64,000 nucleotides of DNA, taken from the NCBI RefSeq assembly GCF_004117835.1, contig NZ_SDSC01000001.1:248001-312000 (forward strand), in the 5' to 3' direction. The notes under the pieces are model-generated. The model did no database searches. It worked only from the letters and a program-made list of their open reading frames with translations, and was not told where the DNA came from. The DNA comes from Macrococcus sp. DPC7161 (GTDB lineage Bacteria > Bacillota > Bacilli > Staphylococcales > Staphylococcaceae). Positions 29,660 to 40,349 of the stretch are shown here, one piece after another (position 1 is the stretch's first letter; every line of letters begins with the position of its first letter). Position numbers and translations under genes: made by a program.

Positions 29660-29688
29660 TTTACAATAGCGCTTACATTTTCTATAAT
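29660..29688 (+). promoter_or_regulatory. Promoter of sucCD
   Basis: TTTACA at 29660-29665, a 17-base spacer and consensus TATAAT at 29683-29688. The start point would be ~29695, 20-25 bases upstream of the AGGAGGA ribosome site. Confidence 0.75.
29664..29679 (-). promoter_or_regulatory. Candidate cre site (CcpA) inside the sucC promoter spacer
   Basis: The complement reads AATGTAAGCGCTATTG. Its core ATGTAAGCGCTAT agrees with the consensus WTGNAARCGNWWWCA at the first 13 positions; the last two differ. It fills the space between the -35 and -10 boxes, where bound CcpA would block RNA polymerase. Glucose repression of TCA-cycle genes by CcpA is known in staphylococci; binding here is inferred. 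Confidence 0.5.
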
Positions 29689-29729
29689 TGTTACGTAAGA
29701 GAATTTTGTGCATTATAGGAGGATGGAAA

Positions 29730-30896
29730 ATGAATATCCATGAGTATCAAGGAAAAGAAATTTTTCGCTCGATGGGTGTAGCAGTTCCTAATGGATCAGT
29801 TGCATTTACACCTGAAGAAGCAGTGGAAGTTGCAAAAACTTTAAATAGTAGTGTGTATGTTGTTAAAGCTCAAATTCACGCAGGGGGCCGCGGTAAAGCG
29901 GGTGGCGTTAAGATTGCAAAATCTTTAGATGAAGTAAAAGCATACGCTGAAGAACTACTTGGTAAAATTTTAGTAACACATCAAACTGGTCCTGAAGGTA
30001 AAGAAGTAAAACGTCTTCTTATTGAAGAAGGTTGTGACATTCAAAAAGAATACTACTTAGGATTTGTATTAGACCGTGCAACAGATCGCGTTGTTTTAAT
30101 GGGTTCTGAAGAAGGTGGTACTGAAATTGAAGAAGTTGCTGAAAGAACACCAGAAAAAATCTTCAAAGAAGTTATCGACCCAGTTACAGGTTTAATGCCA
30201 TATCAAGCGCGTCGTTTAGCGTTCAATATTAATATTCCAAAAGAATCAGTAAATAAAGCTGTTAAATTAATGTTAAGCTTATATGAAGTATTCGTACAAA
30301 AAGATTGTTCTATCGTTGAAATCAATCCACTTGTAACTACAGGTAGCGGTGATGTATTGGCGTTAGATGCGAAAATCAACTTTGATTCAAATGCTTTATA
30401 CCGTCAAAAAGATGTTGTAGCATTACGTGATTTAGAAGAAGAAGATCCAAAAGAAATCGAAGCTTCAAAATATGATTTATCATATATTGCTTTAGATGGA
30501 AACATCGGTTGTATGGTTAATGGTGCTGGTCTTGCGATGGCAACAATGGATACAATCAACCATTTCGGCGGAAATCCTGCGAACTTCTTAGATGTAGGGG
30601 GCGGCGCTACAACTGAAAAAGTAACTGAAGCATTTAAAATCATTTTAGGTGATGAAAAAGTTAAAGGTATCTTCGTTAATATTTTCGGCGGTATCATGAA
30701 GTGTGATGTTATTGCTGAAGGTGTCGTAGAAGCTGCTAAACAATTAGAATTAACAATTCCTCTTGTAGTACGCTTAGAAGGTACAAACGTTGAGCAAGGT
30801 AAAGCGATTCTTGCGTCAAGTGGCCTTGCAATTACGCCAGCTGATACTATGGCTGACGGTGCACAAAAAATCGTAGCATTAGTAGGGAAAGAATAA
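29730..30896 (+). CDS. sucC: Succinate-CoA ligase (ADP-forming), beta subunit
   Basis: Beta subunit of succinyl-CoA synthetase, the substrate-level phosphorylation step of the TCA cycle. The 388-residue protein starts [20 protein letters not shown] and has the ATP-grasp domain with [15 protein letters not shown] near 44, EINPLV near 196, and the C-terminal FLDVGGGA and [10 protein letters not shown] motifs. The start at 29730 follows AGGAGGA; an upstream TTG at 29688 overlaps the promoter and is rejected. sucD follows after 12 bases. Confidence 0.97.
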   Translation: MNIHEYQGKEIFRSMGVAVPNGSVAFTPEEAVEVAKTLNSSVYVVKAQIHAGGRGKAGGVKIAKSLDEVKAYAEELLGKILVTHQTGPEGKEVKRLLIEEGCDIQKEYYLGFVLDRATDRVVLMGSEEGGTEIEEVAERTPEKIFKEVIDPVTGLMPYQARRLAFNINIPKESVNKAVKLMLSLYEVFVQKDCSIVEINPLVTTGSGDVLALDAKINFDSNALYRQKDVVALRDLEEEDPKEIEASKYDLSYIALDGNIGCMVNGAGLAMATMDTINHFGGNPANFLDVGGGATTEKVTEAFKIILGDEKVKGIFVNIFGGIMKCDVIAEGVVEAAKQLELTIPLVVRLEGTNVEQGKAILASSGLAITPADTMADGAQKIVALVGKE

Positions 30897-30908
30897 GGGG
30901 GATTTTCT

Positions 30909-31817
30909 GTGAGTGTATTTATTAATAAAGATACTAAAGTTTTAGTTCAAGGAATTACTGGATCTACAGCATTATTCCACACTAAACAAATGTTAGATTA
31001 CGGTACAAAAATCGTTGCTGGGGTTACACCTGGTAAAGGTGGATTAGAAGTTGAAGGTGTTCCTGTATTCAATACTGTTGAAGAAGCAGTTAAAGCAACA
31101 GGCGCTACAGTTTCTGTAATATATGTACCTGCTCCATTTGCTGCTGATGCCATTGTTGAATGTGTAGATGCTGAATTAGATATGGCGATTTGTATTACTG
31201 AACATATTCCAGTTTTAGATATGGTTAAAGTTAAGCGATACATGGAAGGTAAGAAAACACGTTTAGTTGGACCTAACTGTCCAGGTGTAATTACTGCTGA
31301 TGAATGTAAAATTGGTATTATGCCAGGATATATCCACAAAAAAGGCCACGTTGGTGTGGTAAGCCGTTCTGGAACATTAACTTATGAAGCAGTACATCAA
31401 TTAACACAAGCTGGAATAGGTCAAACGACAGCAGTAGGTATTGGTGGAGACCCAGTAAATGGAACAAACTTCATCGATGCTTTAGAAGCATTCAATAACG
31501 ACCCTGAAACTTATGCAGTTGTAATGATTGGTGAAATTGGTGGAACTGCAGAAGAAGAAGCTGCTGAATGGGTTAAAGCAAATATGACAAAACCTGTAGT
31601 AGGATTCATTGGTGGTCAAACAGCACCTCCAGGTAAACGTATGGGACATGCTGGTGCGATTATTTCTGGTGGTAAAGGTACAGCAGCAGAAAAGATTAAA
31701 GCATTAAATGCAGCTGGTATTAAAACAGCAGCGACACCTTCTGAAATCGGTCAAACATTAATCGACCGTATTAAAGAAGAAGATGGCTTATACGAAAAAT
31801 GTTTAACGGTTAAATAA
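30909..31817 (+). CDS. sucD: Succinate-CoA ligase (ADP-forming), alpha subunit
   Basis: Alpha subunit that binds CoA and carries the phosphohistidine. The 302-residue protein has the CoA-binding Rossmann region [14 protein letters not shown] near 16, GPNCPGVI near 121, and the phosphorylated histidine in [11 protein letters not shown] near residue 246. The start is GTG at 30909, preceded by AAGGGGGA. The gene ends at a terminator with the same stem arms as the srtA terminator. dprA follows directly; the lytN and fmhC genes I recall at this place in S. aureus are absent. Confidence 0.97.
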   Translation: MSVFINKDTKVLVQGITGSTALFHTKQMLDYGTKIVAGVTPGKGGLEVEGVPVFNTVEEAVKATGATVSVIYVPAPFAADAIVECVDAELDMAICITEHIPVLDMVKVKRYMEGKKTRLVGPNCPGVITADECKIGIMPGYIHKKGHVGVVSRSGTLTYEAVHQLTQAGIGQTTAVGIGGDPVNGTNFIDALEAFNNDPETYAVVMIGEIGGTAEEEAAEWVKANMTKPVVGFIGGQTAPPGKRMGHAGAIISGGKGTAAEKIKALNAAGIKTAATPSEIGQTLIDRIKEEDGLYEKCLTVK

Positions 31818-31856
31818 TCGTCATTATTTAAAACCTACATATTAATATGTATTAAT

Positions 31857-31891
31857 AGAGATTGAGGCAATTTGTCTCAATCTCTTTTTTT
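31857..31891 (+). terminator. Intrinsic terminator after sucD
   Basis: Perfect ten-base stem AGAGATTGAG / CTCAATCTCT (31857-31866 with 31876-31885), nine-base loop, seven Ts. Confidence 0.88.
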
Positions 31892-32046
31892 AGAGATAAA
31901 TTAAATGTTTAAAAAAGATCAAAGTTTAAATAAATACCTACATATTTTAAAACTTTGAGTATTTTTAGAACAAAAATTTACAATGATTAAATTGATTTTG
32001 ATACACAATTAATAATTCATTTGTATGCTTCTCTTGAGGTGATTAT

Positions 32047-32916
32047 ATGGAAAAGCATCATGAAATCATATTGAAATTAATTTATTCGGGTTTTTCTTCA
32101 CAACAATTACATCGATTTTTTAGACAATATCGAACATATCATTTTAATACAAATCAATTTCAATTTGTATTAAATAACCTCTTTCCAAGTGTAAATACGA
32201 AGGAAAAGTTGGAGAGATTTAATCGTATTACAATAGAAGAAATACATGATAATTTAATCAATTACCATGTGAAAATATGCTTTTTTGATATGCCTGAATA
32301 TCCCCAACAATTACTGGAGATTTATGATTATCCATTTGTGTTATTTTATAAAGGTGATATCAGTTATGTGCATAAAAAGACGCTTGCAATCGTAGGCAGT
32401 CGGGAAAGAACAAGTTATACGGTTAATGTTTTAGAATCATTTATGCCTAAATTCATAAAGAACGATATCGTGATTGTATCTGGCCTTGCAAAGGGAACTG
32501 ATAGTGATGCGCATTTATGTGCAATTCATCATCATGGTAAAACGATTGGCGTACTAGGGTTTGGTCATGGTACGCATTATCCAAAAGAAACACATATGTT
32601 ACGTCAATTAATGGAACAAACGCAACTCGTAATCAGTGAATATCCCCCAAATGCCGGTGTACAAAAGTTTCGTTTTCCAGAAAGAAATCGTATTATCAGT
32701 GGTTTGTCTTATGGAGTATTTGTGACCGAAGCAAAAGCGAGGTCAGGTAGTTTAATAACAGTTGATCAAGCCATAGACCAAAATAAAAACGTTTATTGTT
32801 TACCAGGTGATATCCTTAACCCGCATTCAATGGGGTGTAATTTACGCATTAATGAAGGTGCAAAAATGGTATTAGAGGTTCAAGATATTTTAGAAGATTT
32901 TAATAATTTAATTTAA
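32047..32916 (+). CDS. dprA: DNA-processing protein DprA
   Basis: Loads RecA on incoming single-stranded DNA in natural transformation. The 289-residue protein has an N-terminal helical region (~1-70) and the Rossmann-like DprA core: AIVGSRERTSYT near 115, SGLAKGTDSDAH near 145, SEYPPNAGVQKFRFPERNRIISG near 198 (given here in two parts: SEYPP and FRFPERNR) and ARSGSLITVDQA near 237. The C-terminal winged helix of longer DprA proteins is missing, as is usual in staphylococci. The ribosome site TTGAGGTGA precedes the ATG. Confidence 0.92.
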   Translation: MEKHHEIILKLIYSGFSSQQLHRFFRQYRTYHFNTNQFQFVLNNLFPSVNTKEKLERFNRITIEEIHDNLINYHVKICFFDMPEYPQQLLEIYDYPFVLFYKGDISYVHKKTLAIVGSRERTSYTVNVLESFMPKFIKNDIVIVSGLAKGTDSDAHLCAIHHHGKTIGVLGFGHGTHYPKETHMLRQLMEQTQLVISEYPPNAGVQKFRFPERNRIISGLSYGVFVTEAKARSGSLITVDQAIDQNKNVYCLPGDILNPHSMGCNLRINEGAKMVLEVQDILEDFNNLI

Positions 32917-32932
32917 AAACATTATAAATTCA

Positions 32933-32960
32933 TTGACAAACCTAAATTAATACCTATATT
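32933..32960 (+). promoter_or_regulatory. Probable promoter of topA
   Basis: Consensus TTGACA at 32933-32938, a 16-base spacer and TATATT at 32955-32960 (or TATTAT at 32957-32962 with 18). Confidence 0.65.
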
Positions 32961-33000
32961 ATTTACATTTGAATGGAGTATTCAAAAGGGGGATATGCAA

Positions 33001-35067
33001 ATGGCAGAAAATCTTGTCATCGTTGAATCGCCTGCAAAAGCAAAAACCATTGAAAAGTATTTAGGCAAAAAATTCAAAGTCATTGCATCTATGGGCCATG
33101 TTCGTGATTTACCTAGAAGTACGATGGGTGTCGATGCAGAGAATAATTTTGAACCAAAATATATTACAATTCGAGGAAAAGGACCAGTAGTATCTGAATT
33201 GAAAAAACATGCAAAAAAAGCAAAGCATGTTTATCTTGCAAGTGACCCGGACCGCGAAGGTGAAGCAATTGCTTGGCATTTAGCTCATATATTAGATATA
33301 GATGAAAATGAAAAATCTCGTGTTGTTTTTAACGAAATAACAAAAGATGCTGTAAAAGAAAGTTTTAAAAATCCAAGAACAATTCAATCAGAATTGGTTG
33401 ATGCACAACAAGCAAGACGTGTTCTAGATCGTTTGGTAGGGTATAACATTTCTCCGGTACTATGGAAAAAAGTTAAAAAAGGCCTTTCTGCGGGTCGTGT
33501 TCAATCCGTAGCTTTAAAAATGATTATCGATCGAGAAGAAGAGATTAATTCGTTTAAACCAGAAGAATATTGGACAATTGATGGATTATTTGAATATAAA
33601 AAATCAAAATTTAAAGCAAAGTTTTTACATGAAAACAATAAATCGAAAAAATTAAGTTCTGATCAAGATGTTAAAGCAGTCGTTAAACAACTAAAATCAG
33701 ATTTATTTGATGTTACTGACGTAGTAAAAAAAGAAAAACTACGTTATCCAGCACAACCATTTACTACAAGCTCATTGCAACAAGAAGCAGCGCGCAAATT
33801 AAATTTTAAAGCACGTAAAACAATGATGCTTGCACAACAATTATATGAAGGTATTGATTTAAAACGTCAAGGGACTGTAGGTTTGATTACTTATATGCGT
33901 ACGGATTCAACACGTATCTCTGATGTCGCTAAAAGTGAAGCTACAGAATATATTACGACGCATTTTGGAAAAGAATATATTGGGGTACAAAAGGGCAAAA
34001 ATAAAGGTAACGCACAAGATGCTCACGAAGCGATTCGACCGACAAGTGCAATGCGTACACCTAATGAAATGAAAGCATTTCTTTCAAGAGACCAATTACG
34101 TCTTTATAAATTGATTTGGGAACGCTTTATGGCAAGTCAAATGGCACCAGCTGTGATTGATACAGTAAGTGTTGATTTAACGCAAGATCAAATTAAGTTT
34201 CGTGCAAATGGTCAAACAATTAAATTTAAAGGATTTATGAGTGTATACATTGAAGGGACAGATGAAGAGACAGAGGATGGAGAAAATAAATTACCACCTT
34301 TAGAAGTCGGAGATCAAGTCAAAGCTGTCAATATTGATGAAAATCAGCACTTTACACAACCACCACCACGTTATACAGAAGCAAGACTTGTAAAAACGAT
34401 GGAAGAAAAAGGTATTGGTAGACCGTCAACATACGCACCTACTATTGATACCATCCAAAAACGAAATTATGTAAAAGTCGATGCGAAAAAATTCTATCCA
34501 ACGGAATTAGGGATAATTGTTAATGAATCCGTAAAAGAATATTTTCCAGAAATTATCGATGTTGATTTCACTGTAAATATGGAAACATTATTAGATAGAA
34601 TCGCAAATGGTGAAATTGGTTGGAAGAAAGTCATTGAAACGTTTTATAATGACTTCAAAACACATGTTGAACGTGCTGAAAAAGAAATGGATAAAATCGA
34701 AATCAAAGATGAACCAGCTGGTGAAGATTGTGAAAAATGTGGTTCACCTATGGTATTTAAAATGGGTAAGTTCGGTAAATTCATGGCATGTTCTAATTTC
34801 CCTGATTGTAGGAACACAAAAGCAATCGTTAAAACAATAGGTGTTCCATGTCCAAAATGTGATAATGGTGAAGTGGTTGAAAGAAAATCTAAGAAAAATA
34901 GAATTTTCTATGGATGTTCAAACTTCCCTGAGTGTGACTATACTTCATGGGATAAACCATTAAACAGACCATGTCCAAAATGTGATACAAAACTTGTTGA
35001 ACGTAAAAAGGGTAAACAAATACAAGTTGTTTGTCCAAATTGTGATTATACTGAAAAAGCGCAATAA
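33001..35067 (+). CDS. topA: DNA topoisomerase I
   Basis: Type IA topoisomerase that relaxes negative supercoils behind RNA polymerase. The 688-residue protein begins [20 protein letters not shown] (TOPRIM), has [13 protein letters not shown] near 82 and the active-site tyrosine in [14 protein letters not shown] near 297. Three C-terminal four-cysteine zinc ribbons follow (~577-602, ~618-641, ~660-682), each C-x2-C plus a second Cys pair. The ATG at 33001 is chosen over 32995 because AAGGGGG then has 8-base spacing. A terminator follows at 35071. Confidence 0.96.
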   Translation: MAENLVIVESPAKAKTIEKYLGKKFKVIASMGHVRDLPRSTMGVDAENNFEPKYITIRGKGPVVSELKKHAKKAKHVYLASDPDREGEAIAWHLAHILDIDENEKSRVVFNEITKDAVKESFKNPRTIQSELVDAQQARRVLDRLVGYNISPVLWKKVKKGLSAGRVQSVALKMIIDREEEINSFKPEEYWTIDGLFEYKKSKFKAKFLHENNKSKKLSSDQDVKAVVKQLKSDLFDVTDVVKKEKLRYPAQPFTTSSLQQEAARKLNFKARKTMMLAQQLYEGIDLKRQGTVGLITYMRTDSTRISDVAKSEATEYITTHFGKEYIGVQKGKNKGNAQDAHEAIRPTSAMRTPNEMKAFLSRDQLRLYKLIWERFMASQMAPAVIDTVSVDLTQDQIKFRANGQTIKFKGFMSVYIEGTDEETEDGENKLPPLEVGDQVKAVNIDENQHFTQPPPRYTEARLVKTMEEKGIGRPSTYAPTIDTIQKRNYVKVDAKKFYPTELGIIVNESVKEYFPEIIDVDFTVNMETLLDRIANGEIGWKKVIETFYNDFKTHVERAEKEMDKIEIKDEPAGEDCEKCGSPMVFKMGKFGKFMACSNFPDCRNTKAIVKTIGVPCPKCDNGEVVERKSKKNRIFYGCSNFPECDYTSWDKPLNRPCPKCDTKLVERKKGKQIQVVCPNCDYTEKAQ

Positions 35068-35070
35068 AAT

Positions 35071-35098
35071 AGAATGGGGAATGGCCCATTCTTTTTTT
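35071..35098 (+). terminator. Intrinsic terminator after topA
   Basis: Stem AGAATGGG / CCCATTCT (35071-35078 with 35085-35092), six-base loop, seven Ts. Confidence 0.85.
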
Positions 35099-35121
35099 GC
35101 GTCATACGAGGAGGAAAAAAG

Positions 35122-36420
35122 ATGCAAGTAAACGTTATTGGGGCAGGTTTGGCTGGTTCAGAAGCAGCTTATCAACTGGCTAAACGCGGCATTAAAGTAA
35201 AATTATATGAAATGAGACCTGTAAAACAAACACCCGCACATCATACAGATAAATTTGCTGAGTTGGTTTGTTCGAATTCATTACGAGGTAATGCTTTAAC
35301 AAATGGTGTTGGTGTTTTAAAGGAAGAAATGAGACGCTTAGATTCATTAGTTATGAAAGCAGCAGATAATGCAAGTGTTCCAGCTGGTGGTGCATTAGCA
35401 GTCGATCGCCATGAATTTAGTGGTTACATTACTGATACATTAAAAAATCATGAAAATATTACAGTTATTAATGAAGAAATTACTTCTGTTCCTGAAGGAC
35501 CGACAATTATTGCGACAGGGCCTTTAACCACAGAAAACTTAAGTAAAGATATTCAAAAATTAACTGGCCAAGATCATTTGTATTTTTATGATGCAGCAGC
35601 ACCGATTATCGAAAAAGATTCAATCGATATGGATAAAGTTTATCTAAAATCAAGATATGATAAAGGTGAAGCGGCGTATTTAAACTGTCCAATGACTGAA
35701 GAAGAATTTAACCGTTTTTATGATGCTTTATTAGAAGCAGAAGTCGTTCCATTAAAAGAATTTGAAAAAGAAATTTACTTTGAAGGCTGTATGCCATTTG
35801 AAGAAATGGCACGTCGTGGTCGTAAAACGCTTTTATTTGGACCTATGAAACCCGTAGGTTTAGAGGATCCTAAAACAGGAAAACGCCCTTATGCAGTTGT
35901 ACAATTACGACAAGATGATGCAGCAGGTACTCTTTATAATATCGTTGGATTCCAAACGCATTTAAAATGGGGTGCGCAAAAAGAGATATTAAAATTAATT
36001 CCAGGTTTAGAAAATGTGGAAGTGGTACGTTACGGTGTAATGCACAGAAATACATTTATCAATTCACCTACAAATTTACGTCAAACTTACCAATTTAAAG
36101 GTAAAGATGATTTAATGCTTGCAGGTCAAATGACTGGTGTTGAAGGATATGTTGAATCTGCAGCGAGTGGATTGATAGCCGGCATTAATATGAGTAAAGT
36201 AGTCAATGGTCAAACACCAATTCTTTTCCCAGAAAACACGATGATTGGTGCTATGGCATATTACATTACACATACGAATAGTAAAAACTTCCAACCTATG
36301 AATGCGAACTTCGGTTTATTACCATCATTAGATGTTCGTATTAAAGATAAAAAAGAGCGTTATGAAGCTTTAGCACATAGAGCATTACAAAGTTTAGAAC
36401 ATTTTAAGGTAACAATTTAA
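35122..36420 (+). CDS. trmFO: Methylenetetrahydrofolate-tRNA-(uracil-54-C5)-methyltransferase TrmFO
   Basis: Folate- and FAD-dependent enzyme making ribothymidine at position 54 of tRNA (formerly called Gid). The 432-residue protein starts [20 protein letters not shown] with the FAD-binding GxGxxG, followed by [12 protein letters not shown] near 50, the catalytic CPMTEEEF cysteine near 190 and [17 protein letters not shown] near 335. The start at 35122 has GAGGAGGA upstream; the in-frame ATG at 35074 lies in the topA terminator and is rejected. Confidence 0.95.
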   Translation: MQVNVIGAGLAGSEAAYQLAKRGIKVKLYEMRPVKQTPAHHTDKFAELVCSNSLRGNALTNGVGVLKEEMRRLDSLVMKAADNASVPAGGALAVDRHEFSGYITDTLKNHENITVINEEITSVPEGPTIIATGPLTTENLSKDIQKLTGQDHLYFYDAAAPIIEKDSIDMDKVYLKSRYDKGEAAYLNCPMTEEEFNRFYDALLEAEVVPLKEFEKEIYFEGCMPFEEMARRGRKTLLFGPMKPVGLEDPKTGKRPYAVVQLRQDDAAGTLYNIVGFQTHLKWGAQKEILKLIPGLENVEVVRYGVMHRNTFINSPTNLRQTYQFKGKDDLMLAGQMTGVEGYVESAASGLIAGINMSKVVNGQTPILFPENTMIGAMAYYITHTNSKNFQPMNANFGLLPSLDVRIKDKKERYEALAHRALQSLEHFKVTI

Positions 36421-36426
36421 TATTGA

Positions 36427-36456
36427 TTGATATTTAATTTTAAATTGTGATACAAT
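36427..36456 (+). promoter_or_regulatory. Probable promoter of the xerC-hslV-hslU-codY operon
   Basis: TTGATA at 36427-36432, an 18-base spacer and an extended -10, TGATACAAT (hexamer 36451-36456). The start would be ~36463, just upstream of the TAGGAGTGA ribosome site. Confidence 0.6.
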
Positions 36457-36478
36457 TCAGATAAATAGGAGTGATGGT

Positions 36479-37357
36479 ATGTCAACAACGAATTTTGATT
36501 CATATTTTTACTATTTAAAAAATGAAAAAAATTATTCTAAACATACCATTACAGCCTATCAAAAAGATTTATTACTTTTTCAAAAGTACTTAAATCAAAT
36601 GGGTTTACGAATTACTGATTTCCAATATCAAGATGCAAGAGGTTATTTGGTTTATTTATATGATTTAGGTTTATCCAAAACATCTGTATCGAGACATATT
36701 TCAGCAATTCGTTCTTTTTATGACTTTTTCAATATGGATAACGATTTACAAAATCCTTTTAAACAACTTGTACAACCAAAACAAAAAAAGCATTTACCTG
36801 AATTCTTTTATGAAAAAGAAATGCAAGTTTTGATTGATTCAATCGATACAACAAAACCAATGGGGATAAGAAATCGTGCCATAGTTGAATTATTGTATGC
36901 AACAGGTATGCGTGTAAGTGAATTAACAGCACTGAAACTTTCTGATTTTGATTTACAAAATCGATTTGTTAAAGTTGTGGGAAAAGGTAATAAAATACGG
37001 CTCATTCCTTTTGGGGAATATGCTTACGATGCAATCATGAATTATATTGATGTTCGTGAGGGTATTTTAACCAATCATGATTATTTTTTTGTTAACCAAC
37101 AAAAAGGACATCTGACTGAACGAGGCGTAAGGTATATTTTAAAACAATTGATTGATAAAAGTGCAATCAATCAAAAGATTCATCCACATAAATTAAGACA
37201 TACTTTTGCAACACATTTATTAAATCAAGGTGCTGATTTAAGGACAGTTCAAGATTTACTTGGACATGTTAATTTATCTACAACAAGTCATTACACACAT
37301 GTAACGAAAGAACATTTAAGGAAAACTTATTTAGATACGCATCCAAGAAGTGATTAG
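36479..37357 (+). CDS. xerC: Tyrosine recombinase XerC
   Basis: With XerD resolves chromosome dimers at the dif site. The 292-residue protein has an N-terminal SAM-like DNA-binding domain (~1-90) and a catalytic domain with the first arginine in ATGMRVSEL (~145), lysine in VVGKGNKIR (~170), [12 protein letters not shown] (~238), [10 protein letters not shown] (~262) and the tyrosine in SHYTHV (~275). It heads the xerC-hslV-hslU-codY operon, the standard Bacillales order. The hslV start follows 10 bases after its stop. Confidence 0.94.
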   Translation: MSTTNFDSYFYYLKNEKNYSKHTITAYQKDLLLFQKYLNQMGLRITDFQYQDARGYLVYLYDLGLSKTSVSRHISAIRSFYDFFNMDNDLQNPFKQLVQPKQKKHLPEFFYEKEMQVLIDSIDTTKPMGIRNRAIVELLYATGMRVSELTALKLSDFDLQNRFVKVVGKGNKIRLIPFGEYAYDAIMNYIDVREGILTNHDYFFVNQQKGHLTERGVRYILKQLIDKSAINQKIHPHKLRHTFATHLLNQGADLRTVQDLLGHVNLSTTSHYTHVTKEHLRKTYLDTHPRSD

Positions 37358-37367
37358 GAGTGGTTTT

Positions 37368-37907
37368 GTGGGTCAGATACATGCAACGACAATTTTTGCG
37401 ATCCGTCATAACGGTCAATGTGCGATGAGTGGTGATGGACAAGTAACATTAGGTCAACAAGTCATCATGAAAAATACCGCTAAAAAAGTAAGACGATTAT
37501 TTAATAATGAAGTAGTTGCAGGTTTTGCAGGAAGTGTTGCCGATGCTTTTACATTGTTTGAGAAATTTGAAGCCAAACTTCACGAATATAACGGCAACTT
37601 ACAGCGCGCAGCAGTAGAATTAGCTAAAGAATGGCGTGGCGATAAAATGTTACGTCAATTAGAGGCAATGTTAATTGTGATGAACAAAGATGATTTATTA
37701 GTAGTCAGTGGTACTGGTGAAGTGATCCAACCTGACGATGATATTATTGCTATCGGCTCAGGTGGTAACTATGCACTAAGTGCTGGGCGAGCATTAAAAA
37801 AACACGCACCACATTTAACAGCTAAAGAAATTGCAAAAGCAAGTTTAGAAACAGCTGCAGACATTTGTGTTTTCACAAATCACAATATCATTATTGAAGA
37901 AATTTAA
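37368..37907 (+). CDS. hslV: ATP-dependent protease peptidase subunit HslV (ClpQ)
   Basis: Proteolytic subunit of the HslUV (ClpYQ) protease. The 179-residue protein is a proteasome beta-type N-terminal nucleophile hydrolase. The sequence [20 protein letters not shown] places the Thr-Thr pair near residues 6-7, so a short propeptide would be removed as in S. aureus, unlike B. subtilis CodW, which uses serine. The start is GTG at 37368, preceded by TAGGAGTGG; an upstream GTG at 37350 lies in xerC. hslU follows after 29 bases. Confidence 0.93.
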   Translation: MGQIHATTIFAIRHNGQCAMSGDGQVTLGQQVIMKNTAKKVRRLFNNEVVAGFAGSVADAFTLFEKFEAKLHEYNGNLQRAAVELAKEWRGDKMLRQLEAMLIVMNKDDLLVVSGTGEVIQPDDDIIAIGSGGNYALSAGRALKKHAPHLTAKEIAKASLETAADICVFTNHNIIIEEI

Positions 37908-37936
37908 CGTTTTATGGATTTGGAGGAATCGAATTG

Positions 37937-39307
37937 ATGAATTCTAGTAAATTGACACCGAAAGAAATTGTTCAAAAATTAGATGAACATATCGTTGGTC
38001 AGACAGATGCAAAGCGTAAAGTTGCAATCAGTTTAAGAAACCGATATAGAAGAATACTTCTAGATGAACAATTACAACAAGAAGTAATGCCTAAAAATAT
38101 ATTAATGATTGGTCCAACTGGTGTTGGTAAAACAGAGATCGCTAGACGTATGGCTAAAATTGTTGGTGCTCCTTTCGTAAAAGTAGAGGCGACTAAATAT
38201 ACTGAAGTGGGTTATGTTGGTCGAGATGTTGAAAGTATGATTCGTGATTTGGTTGAGAATGCAGTTAGAATGATTAAAGATGAAAAGAAAAAGACCATTC
38301 GAGACAAAGCGACACATGAAGCCAATAAAGCACTTGTAAAATTGCTTGTTCCCGCTTTAAAAAAGAAAAAACAAACAATAAATAATCCATTTGAAGCATT
38401 ATTTCAAAATCAAATGGATAATGAAGTTGAAGAAGTGACAGATGAAATAAAAACGAAGCGAAGCGACGTTGAAAAACAATTGTTAAACGGACAACTTGAA
38501 GAAGAAATTGTAACAGTTAAAGTGACACAAGAACACAAAGGTATGAATATGTTCGGTATGGATATGCAAAATCAAATGTCTGATATGTTAAGTCAAATGA
38601 TGCCAAAGCAAAAAGTCGAAAGAAAATTACCGGTTAAACGTGCGAGAGAAATATTGATTGACGAAATCTCAAATGAATGGATTGATTCTGAAAATGTGAA
38701 TGATGAAGCCATTACTTTAGCTGAATCGTTAGGCATAATTTTTATTGATGAAATCGACAAAATCGCTGGTGGCAATCAAGGGGCAGATGTTTCAAGACAA
38801 GGTGTACAAAGAGACATTTTACCAATCGTTGAAGGTAGTGTTGTACAAACAAAGTATGGTACGATACATACGGATCATATTTTATTTATTGGTGCTGGAG
38901 CATTTCATATTTCAAAGCCAAGTGATTTAATTCCAGAATTACAAGGAAGATTTCCAATTCGTGTTGAATTAGAGAAGCTTTCGGTTGAAGATTTTGAGCG
39001 TATTTTGAAAGAACCGAAATCTTCATTATTGAAACAATACGAAGCATTATTACAAACAGAAGATGTGACAATCAAATTTACTGATGAGGCCATCACAGAA
39101 CTTGCAAAGATTGCTTATGAAGTCAATCAAGAAACAGATAACATTGGTGCAAGACGATTACATACCATCTTAGAAAAAATGTTAGAAGACTTATTATTTG
39201 AAGCTTCAAGCATGCCAAATGCGCACGTGGATATAACACCACAATATGTTCAATCTAAGTTAAGTGATATTGCAAAAAATAGAGATTTAAGTGAATTTAT
39301 TCTATAA
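37937..39307 (+). CDS. hslU: ATP-dependent protease ATPase subunit HslU (ClpY)
   Basis: AAA+ unfoldase that feeds substrates to HslV. The 456-residue protein has Walker [10 protein letters not shown] (~59), the pore motif region [12 protein letters not shown] (~90), a variable I-domain (~110-240), Walker [14 protein letters not shown] (~264) and the C-terminal [12 protein letters not shown] sensor helix, ending in the conserved LSEFIL tail that docks into HslV. TTG at 37934 and ATG at 37937 are adjacent; ATG is preferred with TGGAGGA 9 bases upstream. Confidence 0.95.
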   Translation: MNSSKLTPKEIVQKLDEHIVGQTDAKRKVAISLRNRYRRILLDEQLQQEVMPKNILMIGPTGVGKTEIARRMAKIVGAPFVKVEATKYTEVGYVGRDVESMIRDLVENAVRMIKDEKKKTIRDKATHEANKALVKLLVPALKKKKQTINNPFEALFQNQMDNEVEEVTDEIKTKRSDVEKQLLNGQLEEEIVTVKVTQEHKGMNMFGMDMQNQMSDMLSQMMPKQKVERKLPVKRAREILIDEISNEWIDSENVNDEAITLAESLGIIFIDEIDKIAGGNQGADVSRQGVQRDILPIVEGSVVQTKYGTIHTDHILFIGAGAFHISKPSDLIPELQGRFPIRVELEKLSVEDFERILKEPKSSLLKQYEALLQTEDVTIKFTDEAITELAKIAYEVNQETDNIGARRLHTILEKMLEDLLFEASSMPNAHVDITPQYVQSKLSDIAKNRDLSEFIL

Positions 39308-39336
39308 AAAATAAAACAAAGAAAAAGGAGATAATT

Positions 39337-40113
39337 ATGAATTTATTATCTAGAACGCGTAAAATTAATCAATTGTTACAAGAACATAAAGGCTTAGCAG
39401 TAGATTTTAAACAAATGGCAGACCGTTTAGGTGAAACAACTTATGCAAATGTATTTATTGTTTCTCGCCGTGGAAAAATTTTAGGTTTTGGTGTGAATGA
39501 GTTACAAAAAAATAATCGCATCATTAAAATGTTAGAAGAGCGTCAATTACCAGAAGAATATACACAAAATTTATTAGATGTTGATCAAACACGTAGTGAT
39601 ATTCCATTATCTGATAAATTATCTGTCTTTCCAGCAGAAAATGAAGACTTATTTAAAAACAGCCAAACTGTGATTATCCCGATTAAAGGTGGCGGTAGTC
39701 GCTTAGGGACTTTAGTACTTGGTCGTGCAGATAAATCATTTGATGAAAATGATTTAGTACTAGGTGAATATGCAGCAACTGTAGTAGGTATGGAAATTCT
39801 TCGTGAAAAACATACTGAAATTGAAAAAGCTGCGCGTGATAAAGCTGCGATTGCAATGGCAATCAATTCATTATCGTATTCAGAAAAAGAAGCAATCGAA
39901 CATATCTTTGAAGAATTAGGTTCAAATGAAGGTTTATTAGTTGCATCAAAAGTTGCGGATCGTGTTGGAATTACACGTAGTGTTATTGTTAATGCATTAC
40001 GTAAATTAGAATCAGCAGGTGTAATTGAATCGCGTTCATTAGGTATGAAAGGTACATTCATCAAAATTAAAAAAGAACATTTCTTAGAAGAACTTGCAAA
40101 TACACATTTATAA
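39337..40113 (+). CDS. codY: Global transcriptional regulator CodY
   Basis: Branched-chain amino acid- and GTP-responsive repressor of nitrogen, metabolic and virulence genes. The 258-residue protein starts [15 protein letters not shown], has an N-terminal GAF domain (~1-155) that binds isoleucine/valine and a C-terminal winged helix-turn-helix with [20 protein letters not shown] near residue 207. The ribosome site AAAAAGGAGA precedes the ATG. It ends the xerC-hslVU-codY operon and is followed by a terminator. A CodY-like box lies 20 kb away, upstream of the IsaB-like gene. Confidence 0.97.
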   Translation: MNLLSRTRKINQLLQEHKGLAVDFKQMADRLGETTYANVFIVSRRGKILGFGVNELQKNNRIIKMLEERQLPEEYTQNLLDVDQTRSDIPLSDKLSVFPAENEDLFKNSQTVIIPIKGGGSRLGTLVLGRADKSFDENDLVLGEYAATVVGMEILREKHTEIEKAARDKAAIAMAINSLSYSEKEAIEHIFEELGSNEGLLVASKVADRVGITRSVIVNALRKLESAGVIESRSLGMKGTFIKIKKEHFLEELANTHL

Positions 40114-40130
40114 ATTATTTATGTACGTTT

Positions 40131-40166
40131 AAATGCTTGAGACATTGTGTCTCAAGCATTTTATTT
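40131..40166 (+). terminator. Intrinsic terminator after codY
   Basis: Perfect 14-base stem AAATGCTTGAGACA / TGTCTCAAGCATTT with a TTG loop, then a T-rich stretch. Confidence 0.85.
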
Positions 40167-40202
40167 CTCGTATTAAAGCAAACATAAATATAAAAATTTA
40201 TA

Positions 40203-40231
40203 TTGTCAAATATGTTGATATGTGATATATT
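40203..40231 (+). promoter_or_regulatory. Strong promoter of rpsB
   Basis: TTGTCA at 40203-40208, a 17-base spacer and an extended -10, TGATATATT (hexamer 40226-40231). The start would be ~40238, giving a leader of about 110 bases. Confidence 0.7.
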
Positions 40232-40237
40232 TAAAAA

Positions 40238-40349
40238 CGGCTGTTAAAAGCTAATTCACACATTACAGAAATGGATTTTGTGGGTGCAACATTTGTTGTT
40301 ACAAAATTGCCTGTAATGGAGGAATATAACCAATTAGGAGGAAATTAAA
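40238..40349 (+). ncRNA. Structured rpsB leader RNA, probable S2 autoregulatory element
   Basis: Nested perfect pairings stack in the 5' UTR: CATTACAG (40261-40268) with CTGTAATG (40311-40318), inside it ATTTTGT (40275-40281) with ACAAAAT (40301-40307), and an inner CAACA/TGTTG hairpin. The outer arm ends about 20 bases before the TTAGGAGG ribosome site. No T-tract follows, so translation-level control is more likely than termination. S2 leaders are known in other bacteria; identity to a described family was not tested. Confidence 0.6.
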
